DNA of 5,349 bases from Syntrophaceae bacterium (GCA_012962595.1 DTXE01000031.1:1-5349), one strand, 5' to 3'; numbered from the stretch's first letter, positions 1-5,349 are shown. Numbers and translations are program-made. Notes: generated by a model not told the origin, from the letters alone.

Positions 1-45
1 TATAACAGCTGCTACATTTGGTCTGTAGCTTTTTTTACGTTTCAT
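1..45 (-). CDS. rppH: RppH-like Nudix hydrolase, N-terminal fragment (cut by window edge)
   Basis: Only the first 15 codons are inside the window, reading leftwards out of it: MKRKKSYRPNVAAVI. The Tyr-Arg-Pro-Asn-Val-Ala-Ala stretch is the characteristic opening of the RppH/NudH group of Nudix hydrolases, which remove pyrophosphate from the 5' end of mRNA or cleave dinucleoside polyphosphates in the cytoplasm. The Nudix box itself would lie outside the window, so activity cannot be judged. The ATG at 45-43 is preferred because GAGGG (53-49) precedes it by 3 bases, and because family members have only a few residues before the YRPNV motif. A second in-frame ATG at 87-85 would add 14 residues but has no clear ribosome binding site. 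The gene is divergent from the MoxR-type operon and shares its upstream region. The assignment rests on a short motif only. Confidence 0.55.
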   Translation of the reverse strand, partial: MKRKKSYRPNVAAVI

Positions 46-72
46 TATCCCTCTTTTTATATAGAACGCAAA

Positions 73-87
73 ATGAACAAAGTTCAT
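73..87. repeat. Inverted repeat, operator-like
   Basis: ATGAAC-AAA-GTTCAT is a perfect 6-bp inverted repeat with a 3-base spacer. Two more pairs (70/90 and 71/89) match beyond one mismatch. It lies between the divergent starts, just upstream of the AT-rich stretch before rppH, where a dimeric repressor site could sit. It does not look like a terminator because no T-run follows. It also contains the alternative upstream ATG of the rppH frame (87-85). The symmetry is directly visible; a regulatory role is inferred. Confidence 0.4.
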
Positions 88-130
88 CTTTACTACGCTA
101 TCGCTATGTTTCCTTCAGCAGGAGGTTCAC

Positions 131-142
131 GCGACTAGTCGC
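131..142. repeat. 12-bp perfect palindrome GCGACTAGTCGC
   Basis: This fully symmetric 12-mer lies 32 bases before the ATG of the MoxR-type gene, in a GC-richer island of the otherwise AT-rich intergenic region. It could be an operator for the operon or a small hairpin in its leader. The stem is only 4 bp if a 4-base loop is allowed, so it is unlikely to be a strong terminator, although TCTTTTCT follows on the plus strand. Function unknown. Confidence 0.4.
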
Positions 143-164
143 TCTTTTCTAAATAATTATTATT

Positions 165-170
165 GGGGAA
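165..170 (+). promoter_or_regulatory. Ribosome binding site deciding the MoxR-type start
   Basis: GGGGAA lies 4 bases before the ATG at 175. The reading frame also offers TTG at 163, four codons upstream, but choosing it would place this purine tract inside the coding sequence and leave only AT-rich sequence upstream. The ATG at 175 is therefore the preferred start. Confidence 0.5.
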
Positions 171-174
171 TTAT

Positions 175-1494
175 ATGAATTTTAGAGATAAGGTTAGAAA
201 TATTTATAGGTTCATAGAAGACAATCTCTATTTCAACCGTCCAGATATGGAGATAAAAGGGGAAAGATATATCTCCTCCCTTCTATTTAGCCTCTTGACT
301 TGTCTCAATCAGGGAAAGGAATTAATCATAGGGGAACCGGGATTGGGCAAAACTACATCTGCAGAATATGTATCATCTCTCGTGTACCAATATCCATTAG
401 CTGTGATCTGGAGTAGTGAAGTACATGGACATCCCGAACAGACAGAAGAAAAGATAATAGGAAGACCCGATCTGGGTGATCTAAATAAGGGTACAGAAAA
501 TGTGGTATGGAGTGGATTTGCTCAACTTCCTGTTAAGATCGTAGATGAAATAAATAGACTCCCTGAAACTAAACAGAGTATGATCCTGGACGGTGTTGAT
601 AGGGGAAAGTGGGAGTATTTAAATGACATTATTCTCAATAAGGAATATTGTCTATTTGCCACTGCCAACTATCAGGACAAGGGAACAAATACTATAATTG
701 CCCCTCTTATAGACAGATTTGACGTGATGGTAGAATCAAAACACCCCGGTCCTAGCCTATCATTTTTAATAGGAGAAGTTAAGAAAGAGGACTTGCTGAG
801 GTGTGTGCATCATGAAAAGGAGATACTTGACTTGTTGAAAAGCAAGATTCCCTATGAGGATAAACTGTCCAACATAGAGAAAATCTGTAAGAAATATGGT
901 GACTATCTCCAAAAACATGCGGGTATAGAAACGGTTAGTAAAGAAGACCGGAGAGATATAAGAAAAGAGATAAACAAGGAGAACTTCGACCTGGATGCCA
1001 GTGCCTTTATTATAATGGTTATAGCTGAACTTTCTTTTTGTTATAAATATGGACAAAAAAGGTCCAACGAGGATTGTGATGAGGGATGCCATTATACTGG
1101 CTATTTGTGTCATGGAATTAGGAATTGTGCATCAAATAGGCTCCCCACTTCAATAAAGCATTACGCCCAGGCCCTCTCCTGGTTTGTAGGAAGCGAAGAG
1201 GTAGACATAGAACATGTAAGAGCGGTAATTCCTCATGCTATAGCACATAGGATTCAATGGAAAGAAGAACATATTCTGCAGAGAGAGAAAGACACAAGAT
1301 GCGATCCTTTACCTATATACCTGGCTAAAGAGGCAACAGATGACCTCCTGCGGAGGTACAATGAGCAGAAAGAAGAAATAAAGACTGCCCTTGCCTTGGG
1401 TTTCAGGATACTAAATGGTGAAGATATTAAACCTGTGGAGGGAGATCACCCACTTTATGCAGAAATAAGGAATGACCTAGGATTGAGGTTCTAA
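175..1494 (+). CDS. MoxR-type AAA+ ATPase with a cysteine cluster near the lid
   Basis: This 439-residue cytoplasmic ATPase belongs to the MoxR branch of AAA+ proteins, which form hexameric rings that remodel client proteins or drive cofactor insertion, usually with a VWA-domain partner. Visible motifs are Walker A GEPGLGKTT (53-61), Walker B with catalytic Glu in KIVDEINR (121-128), sensor 1 in FATAN (161-165, Asn165) and LIDRFD (178-183), which includes a likely arginine finger. The lid region NRLPTSIKHYAQALSWF (321-337) aligns with the family's usual lid sequence GxSxR, but Ser326 takes the place of the sensor-2 Arg. Five cysteines (289, 301, 305, 312, 318) lie just before it, and a C-terminal extension of about 70 residues follows position 370. 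No signal peptide or membrane segment is seen. The next gene starts 1 bp after the stop, so the two are very likely cotranslated. The VWA protein two genes on is the natural partner. The family call is firm; the client is unknown. Confidence 0.9.
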   Translation: MNFRDKVRNIYRFIEDNLYFNRPDMEIKGERYISSLLFSLLTCLNQGKELIIGEPGLGKTTSAEYVSSLVYQYPLAVIWSSEVHGHPEQTEEKIIGRPDLGDLNKGTENVVWSGFAQLPVKIVDEINRLPETKQSMILDGVDRGKWEYLNDIILNKEYCLFATANYQDKGTNTIIAPLIDRFDVMVESKHPGPSLSFLIGEVKKEDLLRCVHHEKEILDLLKSKIPYEDKLSNIEKICKKYGDYLQKHAGIETVSKEDRRDIRKEINKENFDLDASAFIIMVIAELSFCYKYGQKRSNEDCDEGCHYTGYLCHGIRNCASNRLPTSIKHYAQALSWFVGSEEVDIEHVRAVIPHAIAHRIQWKEEHILQREKDTRCDPLPIYLAKEATDDLLRRYNEQKEEIKTALALGFRILNGEDIKPVEGDHPLYAEIRNDLGLRF

Positions 1495-1495
1495 T

Positions 1496-2197
1496 ATGAA
1501 AAATCCCTTTTTCAAGTTTAAACATTATCAACCAAAGAAAAGAGAAATCCCATTGGATAATATACTGAGGTCCAAAGGACTGATAATGGAAAGGCTTGTA
1601 GATGGCTATAATAAGCTTCTAGAAGAAGAAGTAAGGGGGCTTGTTTGGTTAGTGGAACACAGCAGGCTTGTGAAGGCATACGCCAAGGCAGAGGAGTTAA
1701 TAAAGGATATAGAATTTACCCAATATGATATAGAGGAATTTTGTTCCCAGCTAGAGAATAGCGACAAGATCCGGTATTCCATTGCGGGCCCTGCTGGTAT
1801 TTACATATCAGCTCTTTGCAACCATGCAAAGGAGAAAGAAATTACTCTTAATCTTGATACCAGAGGAAGGGAAATCCATCTCATAGGTTATAGACTAAAG
1901 GAAGGTAAGCGAATTCAAATAGAAGGTAATGTAGGGGATTTCACCGGTGTTGGACTGTGTGGAGGAGAAATTATTGTACAAGGAAGTTGCAGAAATTGGA
2001 CAGGAGCTGGTATGAGATCGGGCAAGATATTAGTTAAAAAGGATGTGGGTTACTACACGGGGGAATGGATGAGGGGTGGAGAAATCTGGGTTGAGGGCAG
2101 GATTAAAGATATCGGAAAGGTGGTAAATGGCAAAATTTACGCTGGGGGTAATTTAGTGTACCCCAACCCTGACACTCCCTATAGATATCGAACCTGA
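1496..2197 (+). CDS. GXGXG-repeat beta-helix protein (GltB C-terminal / FwdC-like) with an unknown N-terminal domain
   Basis: This 233-residue soluble protein has two parts. Residues 1-143 are largely helical and charged and include a Ser-Ile-Ala-Gly-Pro-Ala-Gly-Ile-Tyr-Ile-Ser-Ala-Leu-Cys-Asn stretch (95-109) that I do not recognise. Residues 144-218 are about four repeats of roughly 19 residues with the pattern xxVGxxTGxGmxGGxIxVxG. This is the signature of the GXGXG right-handed beta-helix found at the C-terminus of glutamate synthase large subunits and in formylmethanofuran dehydrogenase subunit C. In those enzymes the helix is structural, bridging or stabilising catalytic parts. Here it has no catalytic subunit beside it, only a MoxR ATPase and a VWA protein. 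The start ATG is preceded by GAGGT (1485-1489), 6 bases away, inside the end of the upstream gene. I infer a scaffold or client-docking role in the complex. FwdC itself is unlikely because the N-terminal part differs and no fwd/fmd neighbour is present. Confidence 0.75.
   Translation: MKNPFFKFKHYQPKKREIPLDNILRSKGLIMERLVDGYNKLLEEEVRGLVWLVEHSRLVKAYAKAEELIKDIEFTQYDIEEFCSQLENSDKIRYSIAGPAGIYISALCNHAKEKEITLNLDTRGREIHLIGYRLKEGKRIQIEGNVGDFTGVGLCGGEIIVQGSCRNWTGAGMRSGKILVKKDVGYYTGEWMRGGEIWVEGRIKDIGKVVNGKIYAGGNLVYPNPDTPYRYRT
1925..2149 (+). repeat. Protein-level tandem GXGXG repeats
   Basis: The segment encodes about four degenerate repeats of roughly 19 residues: residues 144-163, 164-182, 183-201 and 202-218 of the small middle gene. 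The recurrent residues are Val/Ile-Gly, an aromatic before Thr-Gly, a Gly-Gly or Ser-Gly pair, then an alternating hydrophobic strand ending in Gly. The last repeat is the most degenerate. The repeats have diverged at DNA level, so they are old fold repeats rather than a recent duplication. Confidence 0.7.
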
Positions 2198-2218
2198 AAG
2201 CTTGAGAGAGATGTCCAT

Positions 2219-3775
2219 ATGCACCAAAGGATATTAGAACAAATATGGTCTAAGATAAGAAAAAAGCATCTATATCCTGCATTGAAATCCCCCCAAATGG
2301 TTGATTCAAGTGAAGCAGTGGCTATAGAGATGAAGGGTAAGCAAATTGTGATAAACCCCTCTTTCTGCAATAAGATGATGGAAACCATGCCCCTAGAAGA
2401 CATTGTGGAGGCATTGCTTGACCATGCAGTAACCCATTATATCTTTTGCCCGTGGGATTTTGATACCCATCTATTGCTTTACTCTAAAGCAAAAGAGGTT
2501 GTGGACGATAAAAACATGGCTCGACAGGCCACTGATTACTTTATGGATGTGGTGGCTAACACGCATTGCGTTAGGGAAAAAGAGACCAAAATCCCCGAAC
2601 TTTGTAAACAGCTAGTAAATAATGAGGGATTGGATGCCGCTATATCTGCTCTCTATCAAAAAATCTGGGGAATAGATCTCAAGGTTGAAGGATATGAAGA
2701 CCTGGTGGAAAGACTTTCTAGAATCCCTTATATGGATAAAAAGAAATGGGGGGATAGTATAGTAACATTCACCCGAGATATTAAGCATCTTCTTGAAAAT
2801 GAGGAACAGGGTGACAAGAAAAATCCTTTGGGAGGCCATGACCTTTCAGGGTATTCACAAGATGAGATAGATAGAGGCCTAAGGGGGTTTGCCGGAAGAT
2901 GCGGCAATCCTGAAAAGTTCAGGGAGGTAGTAGAGGACTTTCTGGAGGATCTATTTAAGTCGGCTTATGGCCAAAAGATGGCAATGGGGAGAGGTGAGGG
3001 TAATCCCCTTAATGCCAACGCCCTCTTCTATATGAAATTGGCAGAAAAATACACTCTTCCTGTCAGACAAATAACCATGGAGAAAACTGGGATACTTTAT
3101 CCTCACTCTCACTCACCTTGGGAAGCTAGCGGGCCCTTTCAGGATATAGATGTATGGACCAGTTTTGGTAAGATCATTCCAAGCATTACCCAAACCTGGA
3201 TTAGATGTGAAGGTGAGATGTTTGGAAGGAAAGAGGGGGTGCCTGATTGCATCATTATAATAGATTCATCTGGAAGCATGACCGACCCCAGTCGAAACCT
3301 CTCTTATGCAGTGTTAGGTGCTGGCTGTGCCTGTGATGCCTACTTAAGGTCGCGATCAAAGGTGGCAGTTTATAATTTCAGTGACGCCATGGTAGGTGGG
3401 AAAGAGCTTCTGGATTTTACAAAAAAAAGGGGGGCAATCTATCAGGCTTTGTGCAGGTACTTTGGAGGTGGTACCCAGCTAGAGATTAGTGATATTGAGC
3501 ATTTGAAGGGAGAATCAAATCCAGATATATTTATAATAACTGACATGCAAATCACCAATCTGGAAAGCTTAATAGATTATTTTACACGCACAAATAGTAG
3601 AGTAACTGCGGTGCATATAGGAAGAAGTCAATATGCTATGAGATTCAAAAAGGCCATGGAGAAAAGGCAAAATATAAGCATACATAGTATAGAAAAGAAG
3701 GACGATATTCCGAAAATAGTCCTAGGGCAAGTAAAAGAGTACATAGGGGGATATATCGGAAACTCGGGATACTGA
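2219..3775 (+). CDS. VWA-domain protein with intact MIDAS and degenerate zincin-like N-terminal half
   Basis: This 518-residue protein lacks a signal peptide or membrane segment, so it is probably cytoplasmic. The C-terminal part (about 340-510) is a von Willebrand A domain with a complete metal-ion-dependent adhesion site: DSSGSM (349-354, Asp349, Ser351, Ser353), Thr419 in FGGGTQ and Asp442 in IFIITDMQ. The N-terminal half contains LLDHAVTHY (66-74) followed by DYFMDVVANTH (106-116). This arrangement recalls the metallopeptidase-like N-terminal domains of VWA-like proteins (DUF2201 type), but the Glu of HExxH is missing. The middle is helical, with Gly-rich turns near 204-262. The start at 2219 has GAGAGAG (2204-2210) 8 bases upstream, and an in-frame stop at 2195-2197 limits any extension. 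By analogy with CbbO, NorD, CoxE and ViaA, it should couple the upstream MoxR ATPase to a client through the MIDAS. The VWA call is firm and the N-terminal relationship tentative. Confidence 0.88.
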   Translation: MHQRILEQIWSKIRKKHLYPALKSPQMVDSSEAVAIEMKGKQIVINPSFCNKMMETMPLEDIVEALLDHAVTHYIFCPWDFDTHLLLYSKAKEVVDDKNMARQATDYFMDVVANTHCVREKETKIPELCKQLVNNEGLDAAISALYQKIWGIDLKVEGYEDLVERLSRIPYMDKKKWGDSIVTFTRDIKHLLENEEQGDKKNPLGGHDLSGYSQDEIDRGLRGFAGRCGNPEKFREVVEDFLEDLFKSAYGQKMAMGRGEGNPLNANALFYMKLAEKYTLPVRQITMEKTGILYPHSHSPWEASGPFQDIDVWTSFGKIIPSITQTWIRCEGEMFGRKEGVPDCIIIIDSSGSMTDPSRNLSYAVLGAGCACDAYLRSRSKVAVYNFSDAMVGGKELLDFTKKRGAIYQALCRYFGGGTQLEISDIEHLKGESNPDIFIITDMQITNLESLIDYFTRTNSRVTAVHIGRSQYAMRFKKAMEKRQNISIHSIEKKDDIPKIVLGQVKEYIGGYIGNSGY

Positions 3776-3780
3776 AGATG

Positions 3781-5142
3781 TTATGAAGAGAAGGAAAGGT
3801 CTTTAGCGAATTCGCTATAAAACTTTGGATCTTCAATAATTTTCCCTTCTTGCATCACGATCTGTCCACGGACAATGGTCATCACAGGCCTTCCCTGAAG
3901 CTCCCAGCCATCGAATGGGCAGTTTCTGCCTTTGGAATAAAAATCCTTTGCATCAACTTTCCATTTTTTGTTCGGGTCTATCACCGTTAAGTCGGCCTGT
4001 GCTCCTGGCTTGAATCCCCCAGTCTCCAATCCGAAAATTTTTGCCGGGGTAGTACTCATTTTATCAATTGCCTGCACGAGCGTTAGGTGACCTGGTTGAA
4101 CCAAAAAGGTAAGCACCAAACCCAAAGCAGTTTCGAGACCAATTATTCCGAACGGAGCATCCTCCCAGGGAACAGATTTTTCTTGGGGCGAATGAGGAGC
4201 ATGGTCCGTTGCAATTATATCGATAGTACCATCAGCAAGACCACTTATTATGGCCTTTATGTCCTTTCTAGTTCTCAAAGGTGGGTTTACTTTTGCATTT
4301 GGCCCAATTTTCTTGGCATCTTCTTCGGTAAGCAAAAAATGATGTGGGGTCGCTTCAGCTGTTACGGCGACGCCTCGCCGTTTCGCATCTGCGATTACTT
4401 TAACAGAAGAAGCAAGGCTAACATGAGAAATATGAAGTCTTGCCCCAATTTCCTCTGCCAACTTGATGTCTCGTTTAATAAAACCAGTTTCGGAAGAGAA
4501 AAGTATGCCTGGTTCTGATGAGTATGGCATTTTATCTGGAAATTCGAAATCCATACGATTATTTTCCCGTTTCCACATTTCTTGATAAAATACTGACTCT
4601 TCACAATGAGGATTCAATAACATATCACAGGACTTGGCCTTTATTAAGGCATTCCGCATCAACTCTTCACTTGGTACTGGGTTACCATCGTCTGAGATTG
4701 CCACAGCACCAGCAATCTTCACTCCTTCGATATCTATTAGTTCAGTTCCATGCATCTCTTGGGTAGTAGCCGCCTTGGTGTAGAAATTGACAATGCTATT
4801 TTTTCTGGCAATATCAAGCACATTCCTAACTCTGGCCGGGGTATCGATTGCAGGGGAAGTATTGGCTTCCGCTACCACGGTTGTGAATCCCCCAGCTGCT
4901 GCTGCATGCGAACCAGAAGCAATTGTTTCTTTATACTCTTGACCTGGTTCCCTGAAATGTACATGGACATCAACGAGGCCAGGCACTACAATTTTACCTT
5001 TAGCATCTATTATTAAAGCATCTTTGTCAAAAATTTCCTTCTCAATTTTCTTAATCCTTGAACCATTGATGAGAACATCAAAATACTGCTGAACTTGATT
5101 AACAGGATTTAGAAATAGACCATTTTTTACCAATAGCTTCAT
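3781..5142 (-). CDS. pyrC: Dihydroorotase, class I
   Basis: This 453-residue cytoplasmic amidohydrolase catalyses the reversible cyclisation of N-carbamoyl-aspartate to dihydroorotate, the third step of pyrimidine synthesis. All expected active-site elements are present: the metal-binding DVHVHFREPG (58-67, His60 and His62), Asp151/Asp152 in SDDGNP, His179 in NPHCE, His237/His240 in LHISHVS, the substrate loop NPPLR (286-290) and the catalytic Asp313 in ATDHAPH. The length and GxxGLETAL motif (332-340) fit class I bacterial enzymes rather than the shorter class II type. One departure is EANTSP (92-97) where many relatives have MPNTxP; the Asn is kept. ATG at 5142 is chosen because MKLLVKNG is a usual family start. 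A TTG three codons upstream has no ribosome binding site, although the AAAAGG before the ATG is itself unusually close. The gene stands alone and is convergent with the VWA gene. Confidence 0.95.
   Translation of the reverse strand: MKLLVKNGLFLNPVNQVQQYFDVLINGSRIKKIEKEIFDKDALIIDAKGKIVVPGLVDVHVHFREPGQEYKETIASGSHAAAAGGFTTVVAEANTSPAIDTPARVRNVLDIARKNSIVNFYTKAATTQEMHGTELIDIEGVKIAGAVAISDDGNPVPSEELMRNALIKAKSCDMLLNPHCEESVFYQEMWKRENNRMDFEFPDKMPYSSEPGILFSSETGFIKRDIKLAEEIGARLHISHVSLASSVKVIADAKRRGVAVTAEATPHHFLLTEEDAKKIGPNAKVNPPLRTRKDIKAIISGLADGTIDIIATDHAPHSPQEKSVPWEDAPFGIIGLETALGLVLTFLVQPGHLTLVQAIDKMSTTPAKIFGLETGGFKPGAQADLTVIDPNKKWKVDAKDFYSKGRNCPFDGWELQGRPVMTIVRGQIVMQEGKIIEDPKFYSEFAKDLSFSS
3804..3817. 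repeat. 14-bp palindrome inside the 3' end of pyrC
   Basis: TAGCGAATTCGCTA is perfectly symmetric and falls in the last dozen codons of pyrC (Glu-Phe-Ala region), 29 bp beyond the stop of the convergent VWA gene. A 5-bp stem with an AATT loop is possible. Neither strand has a T-run after it, so a classical intrinsic terminator is not supported. It may be chance, or a weak hairpin at the end of the plus-strand transcript. Confidence 0.3.
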
Positions 5143-5144
5143 CC

Positions 5145-5158
5145 TTTTCAATTGAAAA
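5145..5158. repeat. 14-bp palindrome at the pyrC start
   Basis: TTTTCAATTGAAAA is perfectly symmetric and ends 2 bases upstream of the pyrC ATG, overlapping the only ribosome-binding-like sequence (GAAAAGG in the minus direction). It also covers the start point expected from the candidate promoter just upstream. That position would suit an operator or a leader structure limiting initiation, but AT-rich palindromes of this size also arise by chance. Confidence 0.35.
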
Positions 5159-5163
5159 TGTTC

Positions 5164-5190
5164 ATTATCAAATAAAACTCATTTGGTCAA
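5164..5190 (-). promoter_or_regulatory. Candidate sigma-70-like promoter for pyrC
   Basis: Reading the minus strand, TTGACC (5190-5185) and GATAAT (5169-5164) match the -35 and -10 consensus at five positions each. The 15-base spacer is shorter than the usual 17. Transcription would begin near 5157, leaving a leader of only about 15 bases. An alternative TATAAT on the minus strand at 5228-5223 has a perfect -10 but no recognisable -35. Confidence 0.35.
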
Positions 5191-5280
5191 GAAAAAATAA
5201 AAGTAGTATATAGTAACACAACATTATAGTCTAGTCAAATGGATGCCTCTGGCCTTGTAGGAGCTTAATCCAATATGGTC

Positions 5281-5302
5281 AAATTAGGACACTATCTAAT
5301 TT
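5281..5302. repeat. Inverted repeat AAATTAG/CTAATTT
   Basis: Seven-base perfect arms (5281-5287 and 5296-5302) flank an 8-base loop, and TT follows on the plus strand so that five T's run from 5300 to 5304. The stem has only one G-C pair, so it would be a weak terminator. It could belong to a gene beyond the right edge or be an operator. Function unresolved. Confidence 0.3.
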
Positions 5303-5349
5303 TTAAGGATACTTGAAATTATGGGCAAAAATAATTATAATTCTTAAAA

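Larger units (their letters stand above)
46..174. promoter_or_regulatory. Divergent intergenic region between putative rppH and the MoxR-type operon
   Basis: These 129 bases must hold control signals for both flanking genes. They contain two perfect inverted repeats (listed separately), a tandem CGCTAT duplication at 96-107 and a GGAGG at 121-125 that no start codon follows at usable distance. The ends are AT-rich while the stretch from about 93 to 143 is more GC-rich. No -35/-10 pair is convincing on the plus strand. The best I can find is TTCACG at 126-131 with TAAATA at 150-155, 18 bases apart, which is weak. On the minus strand a TATATA lies at about 57-62, just upstream of the rppH ribosome binding site, without a good -35. 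Confidence 0.5.
5143..5349. other. Non-coding region upstream of pyrC
   Basis: I see no gene in these 207 bases on either strand. They are AT-rich and contain the candidate pyrC promoter, the palindrome at its start and an inverted repeat at 5281-5302. An ATG at 5321 on the plus strand opens only eight codons before a stop. The sequence GTCAAA recurs in similar contexts (near 5186, 5234 and 5278), with no clear meaning. Confidence 0.6.

Noticed and set aside
120..142. GGAGG at 121-125 as a ribosome binding site for a small leader peptide
   Set aside because: No ATG, GTG or TTG follows at suitable distance, so no start codon could use it.
766..1113. A 115-codon minus-strand frame with hydrophobic stretches inside the MoxR-type gene
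   Set aside because: It is the shadow of the well-supported ATPase frame; the hydrophobicity arises from complementing charged Lys/Glu codons.
1496..2197. Annotation of the middle gene as formylmethanofuran dehydrogenase subunit C or glutamate synthase
   Set aside because: Only the GXGXG repeats match; the N-terminal part differs, and no methanofuran or glutamate synthase catalytic gene is nearby.
4087..5016. Open frames of 143, 82 and 88 codons on the plus strand opposite pyrC
   Set aside because: They lie antisense to a strongly conserved dihydroorotase, have no recognisable domains and low-complexity shadow-like compositions.
5230..5293. End of an insertion sequence: the minus strand reads TGTCCTAATTTGACC from 5293, resembling some transposon termini
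   Set aside because: No matching opposite terminus, target-site duplication or transposase is seen, and intact pyrC lies where the element would have to extend.
5321..5347. Short plus-strand frame starting ATGGGC near the right edge
   Set aside because: It has only eight codons before TAA and no ribosome binding site.

Overview
The window looks like a bacterial chromosome of low to moderate GC (roughly 40 % by eye). It has four essentially complete protein genes, plus the first 15 codons of a fifth at the left edge. The host is probably Gram-negative and bacterial rather than archaeal. The left-edge fragment reads like the start of an RppH-type Nudix hydrolase, the dihydroorotase is an ordinary bacterial class I enzyme, and Shine-Dalgarno sequences precede several starts. 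The phylum cannot be fixed from the sequence alone. There are no tRNA or rRNA genes, no CRISPR array and no complete mobile element.

Layout, left to right. Positions 1-45 (minus) hold the N-terminus of the putative rppH. Positions 46-174 are a divergent intergenic region with two perfect inverted repeats. Positions 175-3775 (plus) are a compact three-gene operon with gaps of 1 and 21 bp. Its genes encode a MoxR-type AAA+ ATPase, a small GXGXG right-handed beta-helix protein (the fold family of the glutamate synthase alpha C-terminus and of formylmethanofuran dehydrogenase subunit C), and a protein with a C-terminal von Willebrand A (VWA) domain carrying an intact MIDAS. Positions 3781-5142 (minus) are pyrC, convergent with the operon across only 5 bp. 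Positions 5143-5349 are non-coding upstream DNA of pyrC, with a candidate sigma-70-like promoter and two inverted repeats.

The operon is the part worth attention. MoxR ATPase plus VWA partner is a known chaperone or metal-insertion arrangement (RavA-ViaA, CbbQ-CbbO, NorQ-NorD, BchI-BchD, CoxD-CoxE). Here a GXGXG beta-helix protein sits between them, with no enzyme subunit beside it that it would normally serve. I also see a five-cysteine cluster just before the sensor-2 region of the ATPase and a degenerate zincin-like His-x3-His motif in the N-terminal half of the VWA protein. My inference is a self-contained three-component AAA+/VWA/beta-helix machine of unknown client. Nothing in the window names that client, and the flanking rppH and pyrC look like unrelated housekeeping genes. 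Arginine codons are skewed to AGA/AGG in the operon more than in pyrC, which is weak support for a separate history.
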